The notes: generated by a model not told the origin, from the letters alone. A DNA stretch of 64,000 nt from Brevundimonas sp. G8 (GCF_902506205.1 NZ_LR732816.1:1213849-1277848), one strand, 5' to 3'. Shown: positions 47,895-57,434, numbered from the stretch's first letter. Numbers and translations: made by a program.

Positions 47895-48569
47895 TCAGCT
47901 CGCCCCACCTTTATCAAGGTCAGTCGGGGTTGCTCCCGCCGGTCCGTCCTCGACACTGGAAATGTCCCAGTGAGGGGGGCGAAGCGGCCGAAATCCAGCC
48001 AGTCGTTCGACCTCTATGGTCCACCGATCGGCGCGTCCGCCCGCAAGCAGGACGGCGTGTATCGCATTTTCCAGCCCAAGGGCCAAACTCAAATCGTCCG
48101 CCGTGAACGCGCCACAGATCTTGGAGGTCTGATGGCGGGCCAGGGCGAGGATTTTTCCGCGTCCGTCGGCGGCGCCGTCGGCGGCTTCCAAGACCCAGGC
48201 GGCCTTGCCTGAACGGATGTTCGCGGCGGATTTCTCGAACCCGGATATAAGAACGCCTTCGCGCCGGGCAAGACCCAGCTGGTCGAGACAGCGCCGGACC
48301 AGCAGCCGTTCGACGACATCGGCTAAGTCAGCCGGGGCAGTCAGTTTGGTCTTGGCCGAGCGGGTGAAGCCGTTCTTCTTGACCGCCGCCTCGACCGAGG
48401 CGCGGCTGGCTTCGACCCACAGGCCACGTCCGGGCAGTTTCCTGCCCAGGTCGGGAACCACCTGGCCATCGGGCCCGGCGACGAAACGGATCAGGCGAGA
48501 TTCGTCCATGACCTCGTGAGAGACGAGGTCCCGGCGTTCCCTATCGATCGTTGCGTCGCGCAAGCTCAT
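47895..48569 (-). CDS. YlxR-family RNA-binding protein with L7Ae-like domain
   Basis: 224 residues. The N-terminal YlxR/DUF448 domain is seen in RDLVSHEVMDESRLIRFVAGPDGQVVPDLGRKLPGRGLWVEASRASV (shortened), here with SHEVMD where family members have CIxTRE. The C-terminal half (about residues 95-150) resembles the L7Ae/YlxQ RNA-binding fold (DQLGLARREGVLISGFEKS). It lies between nusA and infB, 18 bp after nusA, the family's invariable place. Role probably in RNA binding during translation or transcription. Confidence 0.9.
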   Translation of the reverse strand: MSLRDATIDRERRDLVSHEVMDESRLIRFVAGPDGQVVPDLGRKLPGRGLWVEASRASVEAAVKKNGFTRSAKTKLTAPADLADVVERLLVRRCLDQLGLARREGVLISGFEKSAANIRSGKAAWVLEAADGAADGRGKILALARHQTSKICGAFTADDLSLALGLENAIHAVLLAGGRADRWTIEVERLAGFRPLRPPHWDISSVEDGPAGATPTDLDKGGAS

Positions 48570-48587
48570 ATGTGGCCAGGTCTTCCA

Positions 48588-50342
48588 TCACGCGTTCGAC
48601 GGTTCGGAGTCGTCCTCGGCGAGGACCTCCGTTTCGTCGGAACCGCCGGCGTCGGCTTCGGTTTCAGCGGGCGCATCGCCGAACACCTGGTCCGGGTCGT
48701 ATTCGCCCTCGGCGAACTCGCCGTCTTCAAACTCTTCCGGTTCGGGCTGCGGCAGTTCCGAAGCGTCGATCCAGCCGGCGGCGACACGGGCCTGCAGGAT
48801 CAGCAATTCGGCGTCTTCCTGGGCCAGGTTGAAGCTTTCCAGAACGCCCGGGACCTTGACCCGTTCGCCGTTCTTGACTTCGTAGCCGCCGCGGATTTCG
48901 TCGGTGGCCAGGTCGGCCAGGTCCTCGACCGTCTTAACGCCGCCTTCGCCCAAGGCGACGGCGATGGCCAGGGTCACGCCCGGCACTTGAAGCACGCCGT
49001 CCTCGACGCCCAGTTCGACGCGCTTGGCGTCCAGCTCGGCGGCCTTCTTGTCCAGGAACTCACGGGCGCGGGCCTGCAGTTCCTCGGCGGTCTCCTCGTC
49101 GAAGCCTTCGATCTCGGAGACTTCATAAGGATCGGCATAGGCCAGGTCTTCGACCGTGGCGAAGCCTTCGGTGACCAGCAGCTGGGCGATGACCTCGTCC
49201 ACGTCCAGGGCTTCCTGGAACAGGCCGGTGCGCTCGCTGAACTCGCGCTGGCGACGCTCGCTGTCCTGCGCTTCGGTGATGATGTCGATCTGCCAGCCGG
49301 TCAGCTGCGAGGCCAGGCGCACATTCTGGCCGCGACGGCCGATGGCCAGCGACAGTTGTTCGTCCGGCACGACGACTTCCACGCGGCCGGCTTCTTCGTC
49401 GAGCACGACCTTGGAGACTTCGGCCGGCGCCAGGGCGTTGACGATGAAGGTCGGCTCGTCCGGGTTCCACTGGATGATGTCGATCTTCTCGCCCTGAAGT
49501 TCGGCGACGACCGCCTGAACGCGCGAGCCGCGCATGCCGACGCAGGCGCCGACGGGATCGATGGAGCTGTCGTTGGACAGGACGGCCATCTTGGCGCGCG
49601 AACCGCTGTCACGCGCAGCGGCGCGGATCTCGATCACGCCGTCATAGACTTCCGGCACTTCCTGGGCGAACAGCTTGGCCATGAAGCCGGGGTGGGCGCG
49701 CGACAGCATGACCTGCGGCCCCTTGGCCTCGGGGCGGACGTCGTAGATGTAGGTGCGGATCCGGTCGCCGATGTTGAACACTTCGCGCGGGATGGACTGG
49801 TCGCGGCGCATGACGCCCTCGCCCCGGCCCAGGTCGACGATGGTGTTGCCGTATTCGACGCGCTTGACCGTGCCGTTGACGATCTCGCCGACGCGATCCT
49901 TGAACTCTTCGTACTGGTTGGCGCGCTCGGCCTCACGGACCTTACCGGTGACAACCTGACGGGCCATCTGCGTTTGGACGCGGCCGAACTCGAACGGCGG
50001 CAGGGTCTCGACATATTCCTTGCCGACCTCGGCCTCCGGGTCACGCTTGGAGGCGTCCGTCAGGCGCACCATGGCGCTGTCATTGAACTCTTCCAGCTCG
50101 TCTTCCGGCATCCAGTCGTCCTCGACGATGGTGACGTGACGGGTCAGGGACAGTTCGCCGGTCTTGTGGTCGATCTTGGCGCGGATGTCGTGATGCGCGC
50201 CGTAACGCGACTTGGCGCCCTTCTGGATGGCTTCTTCGATCGCCTCGATGACGACCTCGCGCTCGATGTTCTTTTCTTGCGCGACCGCATTGGCGATCTG
50301 CAGCAGTTCGAGGCGGTTGGCGGAAATACCGGTGACGGCCAT
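48588..50342 (-). CDS. nusA: transcription termination/antitermination factor NusA
   Basis: 584 residues. N-terminal RNA-polymerase-binding domain, then S1 (about 135-200, [21 protein letters not shown] shortened), two KH modules ([28 protein letters not shown] shortened, then [16 protein letters not shown]), and two acidic helix-hairpin-helix repeats ([30 protein letters not shown]). The tail is very acidic. It binds RNA polymerase and controls pausing, intrinsic termination and rRNA antitermination. Its start overlaps the rimP stop by one base (TGATG). Confidence 0.97.
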   Translation of the reverse strand: MAVTGISANRLELLQIANAVAQEKNIEREVVIEAIEEAIQKGAKSRYGAHHDIRAKIDHKTGELSLTRHVTIVEDDWMPEDELEEFNDSAMVRLTDASKRDPEAEVGKEYVETLPPFEFGRVQTQMARQVVTGKVREAERANQYEEFKDRVGEIVNGTVKRVEYGNTIVDLGRGEGVMRRDQSIPREVFNIGDRIRTYIYDVRPEAKGPQVMLSRAHPGFMAKLFAQEVPEVYDGVIEIRAAARDSGSRAKMAVLSNDSSIDPVGACVGMRGSRVQAVVAELQGEKIDIIQWNPDEPTFIVNALAPAEVSKVVLDEEAGRVEVVVPDEQLSLAIGRRGQNVRLASQLTGWQIDIITEAQDSERRQREFSERTGLFQEALDVDEVIAQLLVTEGFATVEDLAYADPYEVSEIEGFDEETAEELQARAREFLDKKAAELDAKRVELGVEDGVLQVPGVTLAIAVALGEGGVKTVEDLADLATDEIRGGYEVKNGERVKVPGVLESFNLAQEDAELLILQARVAAGWIDASELPQPEPEEFEDGEFAEGEYDPDQVFGDAPAETEADAGGSDETEVLAEDDSEPSNA

Positions 50343-50956
50343 CAGGCGTTGTCCTCAGAAGGGGTCGTGGTGTCGGTTGTCAGTTCAGCGGCTTCCCCTT
50401 CGGGCAGGCCGTCGTCTTCGGGTTCGCCGCGCGCGGCGCGAATGGCGGCGCCCCGTTTCATCAGGGCGTCGGTCAAGACCAGCTTGGCGTCGCTCAGCCA
50501 GTCGAAGGGGATCAGGGCGGTCTCTTCCTCGCCGTCCAGGTCGATCAAGACGTTGCCGTCCTCATAGCCGGCCAGCACGCCCTTGAAGCGTTTGCGGCCC
50601 TCGATCATCCGATCGGTCTCCAGCCGCGCCTCCTCGCCCTCGAACAGGTCGAAGTCGATGGGACGGGTCAGGGGCCGGTCGATGCCGGGCGACGAGACTT
50701 CCAGCATATATTCGCCGGCGATGGGGTCGGCGGCGTCGAACACCTCAGATACGGCGCGGCTCAGCTTGGCGCACTGTTCGACCGAGATGTCGTGGTCGGA
50801 CGGGCGCTCGGCCATGACCTGCAGGCGCTGGCGCTTGGAGCCGGTCATCAGGCGGACGCGCACGACCTCCAGACCGAGCGACTCCGCGATGGGGTCGATC
50901 AGCTCCAGCAGTTGGCGGTCCTGGGCGGTTCTTGCGCGCAAGCGACGAGTATCCAA
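50342..50956 (-). CDS. rimP: ribosome maturation factor RimP
   Basis: 204 residues if the TTG at 50956 is used. The conserved [53 protein letters not shown] (shortened) and [19 protein letters not shown] are RimP, needed for 30S subunit maturation. The TTG at 50956 lies inside the U-tract of an intrinsic terminator, so initiation at the TTG codon at 50941 ([10 protein letters not shown]) is more plausible; no good Shine-Dalgarno is seen for either. The C-terminus has an acidic extension. First gene of the operon with nusA, ylxR and infB. Confidence 0.93.
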   Translation of the reverse strand: MDTRRLRARTAQDRQLLELIDPIAESLGLEVVRVRLMTGSKRQRLQVMAERPSDHDISVEQCAKLSRAVSEVFDAADPIAGEYMLEVSSPGIDRPLTRPIDFDLFEGEEARLETDRMIEGRKRFKGVLAGYEDGNVLIDLDGEEETALIPFDWLSDAKLVLTDALMKRGAAIRAARGEPEDDGLPEGEAAELTTDTTTPSEDNA

Positions 50957-50989
50957 AACAAAAGCGGCGGTCCGTCCGGGCCGCCGCTT
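50955..50989 (-). terminator. intrinsic terminator in the rimP leader (candidate attenuator)
   Basis: On the minus strand AAGCGGCGG (50989-50981), a ten-base loop and CCGCCGCTT (50970-50962) form a nine-bp GC-rich stem. It is followed by TTGTTTTGG, a U-rich tract, with rimP starting within or directly after it. It lies downstream of the promoter at 51031-51059, so it must be read through for rimP-nusA to be made. Confidence 0.75.
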
Positions 50990-51030
50990 GGAACGACGCC
51001 GTTGGACGCCGGTCTAACGATGTGAGGGGC

Positions 51031-51059
51031 CATATAGGCTGTTCACGATCGCTTGTCAG
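51031..51059 (-). promoter_or_regulatory. sigma70-type promoter of the rimP-nusA-infB operon
   Basis: CTGACA (51059-51054) and TATATG (51036-51031) are 17 bp apart on the minus strand, a near-consensus pair. The start should lie near 51024, giving a leader of roughly 70-80 bases that contains an intrinsic terminator. Confidence 0.65.
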
Positions 51060-51091
51060 CCCTCTTCGTCAGCTTGGGGCGAAGTCGGGGG

Positions 51092-51595
51092 TCAAATCAG
51101 CGCCAGCTGACCCAGATAATCCATCTTGCCCAGCGGCACGCCTTCCTTGCGCAGGATGGCGTAGGCGGTCGTGAGGTGGAAGTGGAAGTTGGGCAGGACG
51201 AAGCTGGTCAGATAGCCCACGCCGGCGAAGTTCAGCTCGCGGTTCGGCGTCTTCACCACGATCGGCCGGGTCTCGGCGCCGGCGAAGGCGGCGGGCTCCA
51301 CACTCTCGATGAAGGCGATCGTGCGAGCGATGCGATCCTTCAGCTCGGCGAAGGTCGTCTCGGTGTCGGCCATGGCCGGATTGTCCACGCCCGCCAGTCG
51401 CGCGACGGCGCCCTTGGCCGAGTCTGACGCCAGCTGGACCTGCGACGCCAGCGGCCGCATGTCGTCATAGAGACGCGCCTGGATCAGGGCGGCTTCGTTG
51501 AAGCCCTCCGCCGACGCCTTGTCCAGCCAGCCCGACAGATTGGTCAGGCCGCGCACGAAGATCGGCTAGGCGGCGTCGTAGATCGAGAAGGTCAT
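51092..51595 (-). pseudogene. DUF1993-family gene with an in-frame TAG at codon 10
   Basis: From the ATG at 51595, which has a CCGGAG Shine-Dalgarno, the reading is MTFSIYDAA, then TAG (51568-51566), then PIFVRGLTNLSGWLDKASAEG and a full DUF1993 protein to 51092. Family members have MTFSIYDA...P.F.RGL without a break, usually with Tyr or another residue at the position. A GTG at 51556 could start a 154-residue product lacking the N-terminal helix, but has no Shine-Dalgarno. The remainder is intact (NFHFHLTTAYAILRKEGVPLGKMDYL). Probably a recent nonsense mutation, or a sequencing error. Function of the family unknown. Confidence 0.8.
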
Positions 51596-51665
51596 TCCGT
51601 GGCTCCGGTTGGCGCCATAGCTGGGCGGTGCGCCGTCCAAACGCCAGCCCTCCCGATCCCTTAAG

Positions 51666-53612
51666 TCAAAACTCTTCCCAGCCATCCTCGGCCGCCATCG
51701 CGGCGACCCTGGGCGCGGCGCCGCCTCGGCCGACCGTCTTCAGCGCAGCGGCGAGATGGGGCGAGCGCGCCGGCGGGGCGGCGGTTGCAGAGGCCTTGCG
51801 TGGAGCGGGGGCCGGCGCCAATGCTACGGTCGAGCCGACGCGGAACTGGGCGACCGAGGCCTGCAGGCTTTCGGCCTCCTGAGCCAGAGAATGACTGGCG
51901 GCCGTCGATTGCTCGACCATGGCGGCGTTTTGCTGGGTGACCTGGTCCATCTGGTTCACGGCTGTGTTGACCTGGGCCAGACCCACGGCCTGTTCCTGAG
52001 CAGAGGCCGCAATTTCCGAGACCAGCCCGTCAATCTCGGCGACCCGATCCACGATCCGCTGAAGGGCCTCCCCCGTCTGGCCGACCAGTTTGACGCCCGA
52101 TCCCACCTGGGTGGTCGAGGTGGAGATCAGAGTCTTGATCTCCTTGGCCGCTTCGGCCGAACGCTGGGCCAGGGCACGGACTTCCGAGGCGACGACGGCA
52201 AAGCCGCGGCCGGCCTCGCCCGCACGGGCGGCTTCGACCCCGGCGTTCAGCGCCAGAAGATTGGTCTGGAAGGCGATCTCGTCGATGACGCCGATGATCT
52301 GGCTGATCTGCGAAGACGATCCTTCGATGGCCTGCATGGCCTGGACTGCGTCACGGACGATGACGCCCGAGGTCTCGGCGTCGCCCTTGGCGGCCTGAAC
52401 GACATCGGAGGCCTGGCGCGCGCCCGAAGCGGTCTTGTTCACCGTGGCGGTGATCTCGTCCAAGGCGGCGGCGGTCTCTTCCAGACCGGCGGCCTGCTGT
52501 TCGGTGCGGCGCGACAGGTCGTCGGCAGCCTGGCTGATCTCGCCGGCGCCCGAACGGATGCCCGAGATGTTGGCGACCACCACCGACACGGCCTGCTGCA
52601 GCTGGGCCACCGCGGCGTTGAAGTCGGTCTTCAGTTGCGCCGCCTTGGGCGCGAACTCGGCCTCGATCCGATAGGTCAGATCGCCGTCGGCCATGGCCGA
52701 CAGGCCCTGGCCCAGGGCCTGGATGGTGACGCGGTCGGCCTCGGCCTCGCGCGCCTTTTCGGCCTCGCGTGCGGCGCGTTCCTGTTCGCTCATGGAGCGC
52801 TGCGACAGGGCCTCGACCTCCAGACGGTCTTTTTCGATGGCGGCGTCGCGGAAGATGGCAAGAGCAGCGGCCATCTGGCCGATCTCGTCGCCACGCATCA
52901 CGCCGGGGATTTCCGTAGTCTTGTCGCCATCGGCTAGGCCGCGCATGCGCCGGCCCAAGGCCACCACGGGCGCGGACACCGACCGACCGATGAACCAGCC
53001 GGCCGCCCCGATCACCAGCGCGACCGCCAGCGCCATGGCGCCCAAGGTCAAGGCCGCTTTGCCGACCGCGGCGGCGATCTGATCGGTATAGACGCCCGAG
53101 CCGATCACCCAGCCCCAGGGCGCGAAACCCTTCACGAATGAAATCTTCGGCGAGGCCTGTTCCTGGTTCGGCTTGGCCCACTGATAATCGACGAAGCCTT
53201 CACCCTTCTGCTGAACGACGCTGACGAACTCCTTGAACATCAGCACGCCCTCGGCGTCCTTGTTCTCGCTCAGATCCGTGCCGTTCAGGGCAGGCTTCAT
53301 CGGGTGCATCACCATGGTGGGATGCATGTCGTTGATCCAGAAATAGTCGTCGTTTGCGTAGCGCATGGCGCCGACGGCCGCCTTGGCGGCGTCCTGGGCC
53401 TGAATGCGGGTCAGGCGACCGGCCTGTTCCTCGGCCTGATAGTGGGCCACGACGCTATAAGCGATCTCGACGGAGGCCTTGGTCCGGTCGGCGATATCGG
53501 CGCGCATCGCAGCATCTAGCCGCATCAGCGACAGACCCGTGATGACCAAAAGCCCCGCCATGGTCACCAGAGCGAGCAGATTGATCCGCCCGCCAATCGT
53601 CAAAGCCTTCAT
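51666..53612 (-). CDS. methyl-accepting chemotaxis protein, single-Cache sensor
   Basis: 648 residues from the ATG at 53612, with GGGACGGGG upstream; a GTG seven codons earlier is weaker. Membrane helix 1 (INLLALVTMAGLLVITGLSL), a periplasmic single-Cache domain (about 35-185, with DDYFWINDMHPTMVMHP), membrane helix 2 (ALTLGAMALAVALVIGAAGWF), HAMP, and the cytoplasmic signalling hairpin whose tip reads VIDEIAFQTNLLALNAGVEAARAGEAGRGF (shortened). The last residues, GWEEF, resemble the xWxxF tether for CheR/CheB. Chemoreceptor feeding CheA; ligand unknown. No che genes are adjacent. Confidence 0.95.
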   Translation of the reverse strand: MKALTIGGRINLLALVTMAGLLVITGLSLMRLDAAMRADIADRTKASVEIAYSVVAHYQAEEQAGRLTRIQAQDAAKAAVGAMRYANDDYFWINDMHPTMVMHPMKPALNGTDLSENKDAEGVLMFKEFVSVVQQKGEGFVDYQWAKPNQEQASPKISFVKGFAPWGWVIGSGVYTDQIAAAVGKAALTLGAMALAVALVIGAAGWFIGRSVSAPVVALGRRMRGLADGDKTTEIPGVMRGDEIGQMAAALAIFRDAAIEKDRLEVEALSQRSMSEQERAAREAEKAREAEADRVTIQALGQGLSAMADGDLTYRIEAEFAPKAAQLKTDFNAAVAQLQQAVSVVVANISGIRSGAGEISQAADDLSRRTEQQAAGLEETAAALDEITATVNKTASGARQASDVVQAAKGDAETSGVIVRDAVQAMQAIEGSSSQISQIIGVIDEIAFQTNLLALNAGVEAARAGEAGRGFAVVASEVRALAQRSAEAAKEIKTLISTSTTQVGSGVKLVGQTGEALQRIVDRVAEIDGLVSEIAASAQEQAVGLAQVNTAVNQMDQVTQQNAAMVEQSTAASHSLAQEAESLQASVAQFRVGSTVALAPAPAPRKASATAAPPARSPHLAAALKTVGRGGAAPRVAAMAAEDGWEEF

Positions 53613-53709
53613 GTTCCCCGTCCCAAATCTCACCTGTTGGGACAGTACTAACGAGGTTCGTTAAATATCCGCGAAAGGGTCGGATGCGTAAAACTACGCA
53701 GCGCCTGCG

Positions 53710-54426
53710 TCATCTCGTCCTTCGAAACTCCAGGAAGACCGGCGCGGTGTCGCCCAGCTTCTTTTCTTCATAGCGGGTCACGACATGGTCGGCGGGCGGG
53801 ACGAACCAGTCTTGGTCGGGGGCGCCGATCCGTTCCAGACCCGGCGTGCGGTTCAGCCGTTCCAGCGCCCATTCGGCATAGTCCAGCCAGTCGGTGACAA
53901 AGCGCAGCGTGCCGCCCGGTTTCAGGATGCGGGCGACGGCCTGGGCCGTCTCGTCCTGCAGCAAGCGACGCTTGTTGTGGCGCGCCTTGTGCCAGGGGTC
54001 GGGGAACAGGATCAGCACCCGATCCACCGAGGCGTCCGGCAGGGCGTCGACCAGATCGCGCGCGTCGTCGGCATGAATGCGGACGTTCTTCAGACCGCGC
54101 TCCTCGACGTGTCGCAGGGCCGAGGCGACGCCGTTCAGGAAGGGTTCGCAGCCGATCACCAGGGCGTCCGGCCGTGTCGCCGCCTGAGCCGCCATGTGTT
54201 CACCGCCGCCGAAGCCGATCTCCAGCCAGACCTCGGTCGCCTCGGGCATCATCGCCTTGGGGTCCAGCGGCCCCGCCTTGGGATCGGGCACGGCGATCTG
54301 CGGCAGCAGCGTCTCCATCAGCGCCGCCTGGCGGGGCTTGATCGGACGGGCCTTGATGCGGCCGAACGACCGCAGCGGGCGGTCGAGATGCGGGTTTTCG
54401 TCCTCGGGACGGTCGTCGGAGCTCAT
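53710..54426 (-). CDS. trmB: tRNA (guanine46-N7)-methyltransferase
   Basis: 238 residues. Rossmann methyltransferase making m7G at tRNA position 46. Motifs: the SAM loop WLEIGFGGGEHMAAQAA, LFPDPWHKARHNKRRL (the TrmB signature), and GTLRFVTDWLDYAEW. Short charged N-terminal extension. Convergent with nothing close; the next plus-strand gene starts about 136 bp beyond its start, so the two are divergent with their own promoters. Confidence 0.95.
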   Translation of the reverse strand: MSSDDRPEDENPHLDRPLRSFGRIKARPIKPRQAALMETLLPQIAVPDPKAGPLDPKAMMPEATEVWLEIGFGGGEHMAAQAATRPDALVIGCEPFLNGVASALRHVEERGLKNVRIHADDARDLVDALPDASVDRVLILFPDPWHKARHNKRRLLQDETAQAVARILKPGGTLRFVTDWLDYAEWALERLNRTPGLERIGAPDQDWFVPPADHVVTRYEEKKLGDTAPVFLEFRRTR

Positions 54427-54562
54427 GCGCCTGCCGTTAGCTGTCGCGGGCCAAGGCGTCTACCGGCGAACACCGAAACCTTTTGACGGTCGTGACCGAA
54501 CGCCTTTCTATGACGGCTGCAAGCGGCGTCGGGGCTGACGCATTCGCGGGGAGAGGATTTCG

Positions 54563-56041
54563 ATGATCGGACATCATCTGCGGGGCGTCAGCCTCGCGGC
54601 CATTACATGCGCCGTGCTGGGCCTGTCGGCCTGCGCCACCACCGGCCAGACCCCCGACGAAACCCCCGCGAAACCGTCCAAGGACCAGACCCTGGCCGCC
54701 GGCCTGGATCCCGCGACCACGCTGGATCCCTATCCCTCGACCTATCAGCCCCTACCGCGCGAGAACTTCGCCGTGGTCGGCGCCACGGTCCTGACCGGCA
54801 CGGACCGCAAGATCGAGAACGGCGTGGTCGTGGTCACGGACGGCAAGATCGCCGCGGTCGGCGACGCCTCGACCCCCGTCCCGACCGGCTATCGCGTCAT
54901 CGAGGCGCGCGGCCGTTACGTCACCCCCGGCGTCATCGACGTGCACAGCCACCTGGGCGTCTATCCGTCGCCCGGCGTCAGCGGCATGAGCGACGGCAAC
55001 GAGGCGACCAGCCCGAACACCGCCCAGGTCTGGGCCGAACATTCTTTGTGGCCCCAGGATCCCGGCTTTAACACCGCCCGCGCCGGCGGCGTGACCACGC
55101 TTCACATCCTGCCCGGCTCGGCCAACCTGTTCGGCGGACGCGGCGTGACCATCCGCAACGTACCCTCCATCACCATGCAGGGCCTGAAGTTTCCGGCCGC
55201 CCCCTACACGGTCAAGATGGCCTGCGGCGAGAACCCGTCGCGCGTCTATGGCGGCCGCAACCAGAGCCCGGCGACCGGCATGGGCAATATGGCGGGCTAT
55301 CGCGCCGCCTTCATCGCCGCACGCGACTACAAGGCCAAATGGGACAAGTGGCGCGCCGACGGCGAGGGCGCGGCCCCGACCCGCAATCTTCAGAACGAGA
55401 CCCTGGTCGGGGTTCTGGACGGGTCGATCCTGATCCAGAACCACTGCTACCGCGCCGACGAAATGGCGTTGATGATGGATATGGCCAAGGAGTTCGGCTA
55501 CCACATCACCACCTTCCACCACGCCACCGAGGCCTACAAGCTGGCGCCCCAGTTGGCGGCCAACGGCATCTGCGCGGCCATGTGGACCGGCTGGTGGGGC
55601 TTCAAGATGGAAGCCTTGGACGCCATCGAGGAAAACGCCGCCCTGGTGGACGCACAGCAGGGATCGTGCGCCGTCATCCACTCCGACGACGCGGAACTGA
55701 CCCAGCGCCTGAACCAGGAGGCCGCCGCCGCACTGTCGGCCGGTCGTCGCGCCGGTCTGAACATCTCCGAGGAACATGCCATCGGCTGGATCACCTCCAA
55801 CGCCGCAAAGGCCATCGGCATCGCCGACCAGACCGGCTCGCTGGAGCCCGGCAAGCGCGCCGACGTGGTGATCTGGAGCGCCGATCCCTTCTCGATCTAC
55901 GCCCGCGCCGATCAGGTCTTCATCGACGGTGCCCTGACCTTCGACCGGACCGACCCCGCCTATCAGCCGACCAGCGACTTCGAGCTGGGTCAGCCGGGCT
56001 ATGGCCTGACCGCCGCCAACGTCACGGAAGGAGCCCGCTGA
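54563..56041 (+). CDS. amidohydrolase-family lipoprotein
   Basis: 492 residues with a lipoprotein signal peptide (LAAITCAVLGLSACATTG). An N-terminal small beta-domain (VVGATVLTGTDRKIENGVVVVTDGKIAAVG, shortened) leads to the metal motif VTPGVIDVHSHLG (HxH). Further possible ligands are in NHCYRADEMALMMDM, TTFHHATEAYKL and SDDAELTQ (the conserved Asp). The C-terminus (GITSNAAKAIGIADQTGSLEPGKRADVVIW, shortened) is typical. A metal-dependent hydrolase of the imidazolonepropionase/dipeptidase-like clan, in the periplasm. It overlaps its downstream partner by one base (TGATG). Confidence 0.9.
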   Translation: MIGHHLRGVSLAAITCAVLGLSACATTGQTPDETPAKPSKDQTLAAGLDPATTLDPYPSTYQPLPRENFAVVGATVLTGTDRKIENGVVVVTDGKIAAVGDASTPVPTGYRVIEARGRYVTPGVIDVHSHLGVYPSPGVSGMSDGNEATSPNTAQVWAEHSLWPQDPGFNTARAGGVTTLHILPGSANLFGGRGVTIRNVPSITMQGLKFPAAPYTVKMACGENPSRVYGGRNQSPATGMGNMAGYRAAFIAARDYKAKWDKWRADGEGAAPTRNLQNETLVGVLDGSILIQNHCYRADEMALMMDMAKEFGYHITTFHHATEAYKLAPQLAANGICAAMWTGWWGFKMEALDAIEENAALVDAQQGSCAVIHSDDAELTQRLNQEAAAALSAGRRAGLNISEEHAIGWITSNAAKAIGIADQTGSLEPGKRADVVIWSADPFSIYARADQVFIDGALTFDRTDPAYQPTSDFELGQPGYGLTAANVTEGAR

Positions 56042-57381
56042 TGCGTCTCTCGCACCTGATCGCCGGCGCCGCCGTGGCGCTGTCTCTCGCCGCCCCTGCT
56101 GTTGCACAGGAGACGGTCGCCATCGTCGGCGGCCGCATCCTGACCGGAACCTCCGTCATCGAAAACGGCACGGTCGTCATTCGTGACGGCAAGATCGTCT
56201 CGGTCGGCGCCGGGGTCGCCCCCTCCGGCGCGCGCATCATCGACGCGGCGGGCAAGACGGTCGCGCCCGGCTTCGTCGCCGTCGATTCTGGCCTTGCCGG
56301 CACCGAGGTCAGTTCGGTCAGCGGAACCAACGCCCTGCGCAACAGCGCCAACACCCTCAGCGCGGCATTCGACATCTCCTACGGGCTGGACCCCTGGTCC
56401 TTCACCCTGCCGGTCGCGCGGCTGGGCGGCATCACCCGCGCCATCGTCGTGCCCCAGCATCCCGGCTCATCCGGCGGCCATGTCCATGAGGACGAGACGG
56501 CCGGCGCCGGCGACGGCGGCTATCAGACGCCCGGCCTGTTCGCGGGCCAGGCGGCCATCATCAACCTGGGTCAGGGGACCGACATCCTGGTCAAGCCGCG
56601 CGTCGCCATGGTCGCGCCGTTCGGCGAGGCCGGCGCGGGCATCGCCGGCGGCGCGCGCGGGGCGCAGTTCGTCCTGTTCAAGGAGACCCTGTCGGAGGTC
56701 CGCCTCTATGCCCGCAACAAGTCGGCCTATGAGCGGGCGGGTCTGCGCGACCTCAGCCTGTCGCGCGCGGACCTGGAGGCGCTGATCCCGGTCGCCAACG
56801 GGACCATGCCCCTGATCGTCAGCGTCCACCGCGCCTCGGACATCCAGCAGGTGCTGCGCCTGGCGCGAGAGGAAGGGATCAAGCTGATCCTGGACGGCGC
56901 CGAAGAGGGCTGGCTGGTCGCGGGCGACATCGCCGCCGCCGGCGTGCCGGTGCTGCTGAACCCCATCTCCAACCTGCCCAGCGATTTCGAGATGCGGGCG
57001 GCGCGGATGGAGAATGCGGCGGCCCTGAATGCGGCCGGCGTCGTCATCGCCATCAAGGGCAACGAGGGCTCGACCCACCGCGCCCGCGAGGCCCGCTACA
57101 ACGCCGGCAACGCCGTCTCGCACGGCCTGCCCTACGGCGCCGCCATCGCCGCCCTGACGGTCAACCCGGCCAAGATCTTCGGCATGGCCGGACAATTCGG
57201 CCAGATCACGCCGGGCGCCGCCGGGGACGTGGTGGTCTGGTCCGGCGATCCGCTGGAGCCGCTGAGCCAACCGTCGGCGATCTTCGTCAATGGCGTCGAA
57301 CAGCCGCTAACCAGCCGCCCGCTGATGCTGCGCGACCGCTATCGCCAGCAGACGCCGATGCCGCCGGCCTATCGGAACTGA
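56041..57381 (+). CDS. amidohydrolase-fold protein lacking metal ligands
   Basis: 446 residues with a signal peptide (HLIAGAAVALSLAAPAVA). It has the amidohydrolase frame: IVGGRILTGTSVIENGTVVIRDGKIVSVG (shortened), a C-terminal VNPAKIFGMAGQFGQITPGAAGDVVVWSGDP, and the same length as its neighbour. But the metal motif VHSHLG is replaced by VAVDSGLAG (no HxH), the conserved catalytic Asp region SDDAELT is replaced by KGNEGSTHRA, and only scattered His remain (QHPGSSGGHVHEDE). It is probably a non-catalytic partner of the upstream enzyme, whose stop it overlaps by one base. Confidence 0.9.
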   Translation: MRLSHLIAGAAVALSLAAPAVAQETVAIVGGRILTGTSVIENGTVVIRDGKIVSVGAGVAPSGARIIDAAGKTVAPGFVAVDSGLAGTEVSSVSGTNALRNSANTLSAAFDISYGLDPWSFTLPVARLGGITRAIVVPQHPGSSGGHVHEDETAGAGDGGYQTPGLFAGQAAIINLGQGTDILVKPRVAMVAPFGEAGAGIAGGARGAQFVLFKETLSEVRLYARNKSAYERAGLRDLSLSRADLEALIPVANGTMPLIVSVHRASDIQQVLRLAREEGIKLILDGAEEGWLVAGDIAAAGVPVLLNPISNLPSDFEMRAARMENAAALNAAGVVIAIKGNEGSTHRAREARYNAGNAVSHGLPYGAAIAALTVNPAKIFGMAGQFGQITPGAAGDVVVWSGDPLEPLSQPSAIFVNGVEQPLTSRPLMLRDRYRQQTPMPPAYRN

Positions 57382-57402
57382 CGATCGCTTCGGTCTGAAC
57401 GG

Positions 57403-57434
57403 AAAGGGCGGGGCCTCGCGGTCCCGCCCTTTTT
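57403..57434 (+). terminator. intrinsic terminator after the amidohydrolase pair
   Basis: AAAGGGCGGG (57403-57412) pairs with CCCGCCCTTT (57423-57432), followed by TTCATTT. It closes the two-gene transcript and separates it from the YaiI-like gene. Confidence 0.88.

Noticed and set aside
53649..53663. TAACGA-GGT-TCGTTA palindrome upstream of the chemoreceptor, considered as a CtrA site
   Set aside because: The CtrA consensus TTAA-N7-TTAA is not met: the half-sites are differently spaced and one reads TTAG/CTAA. It may still be a regulator site, but not clearly CtrA.
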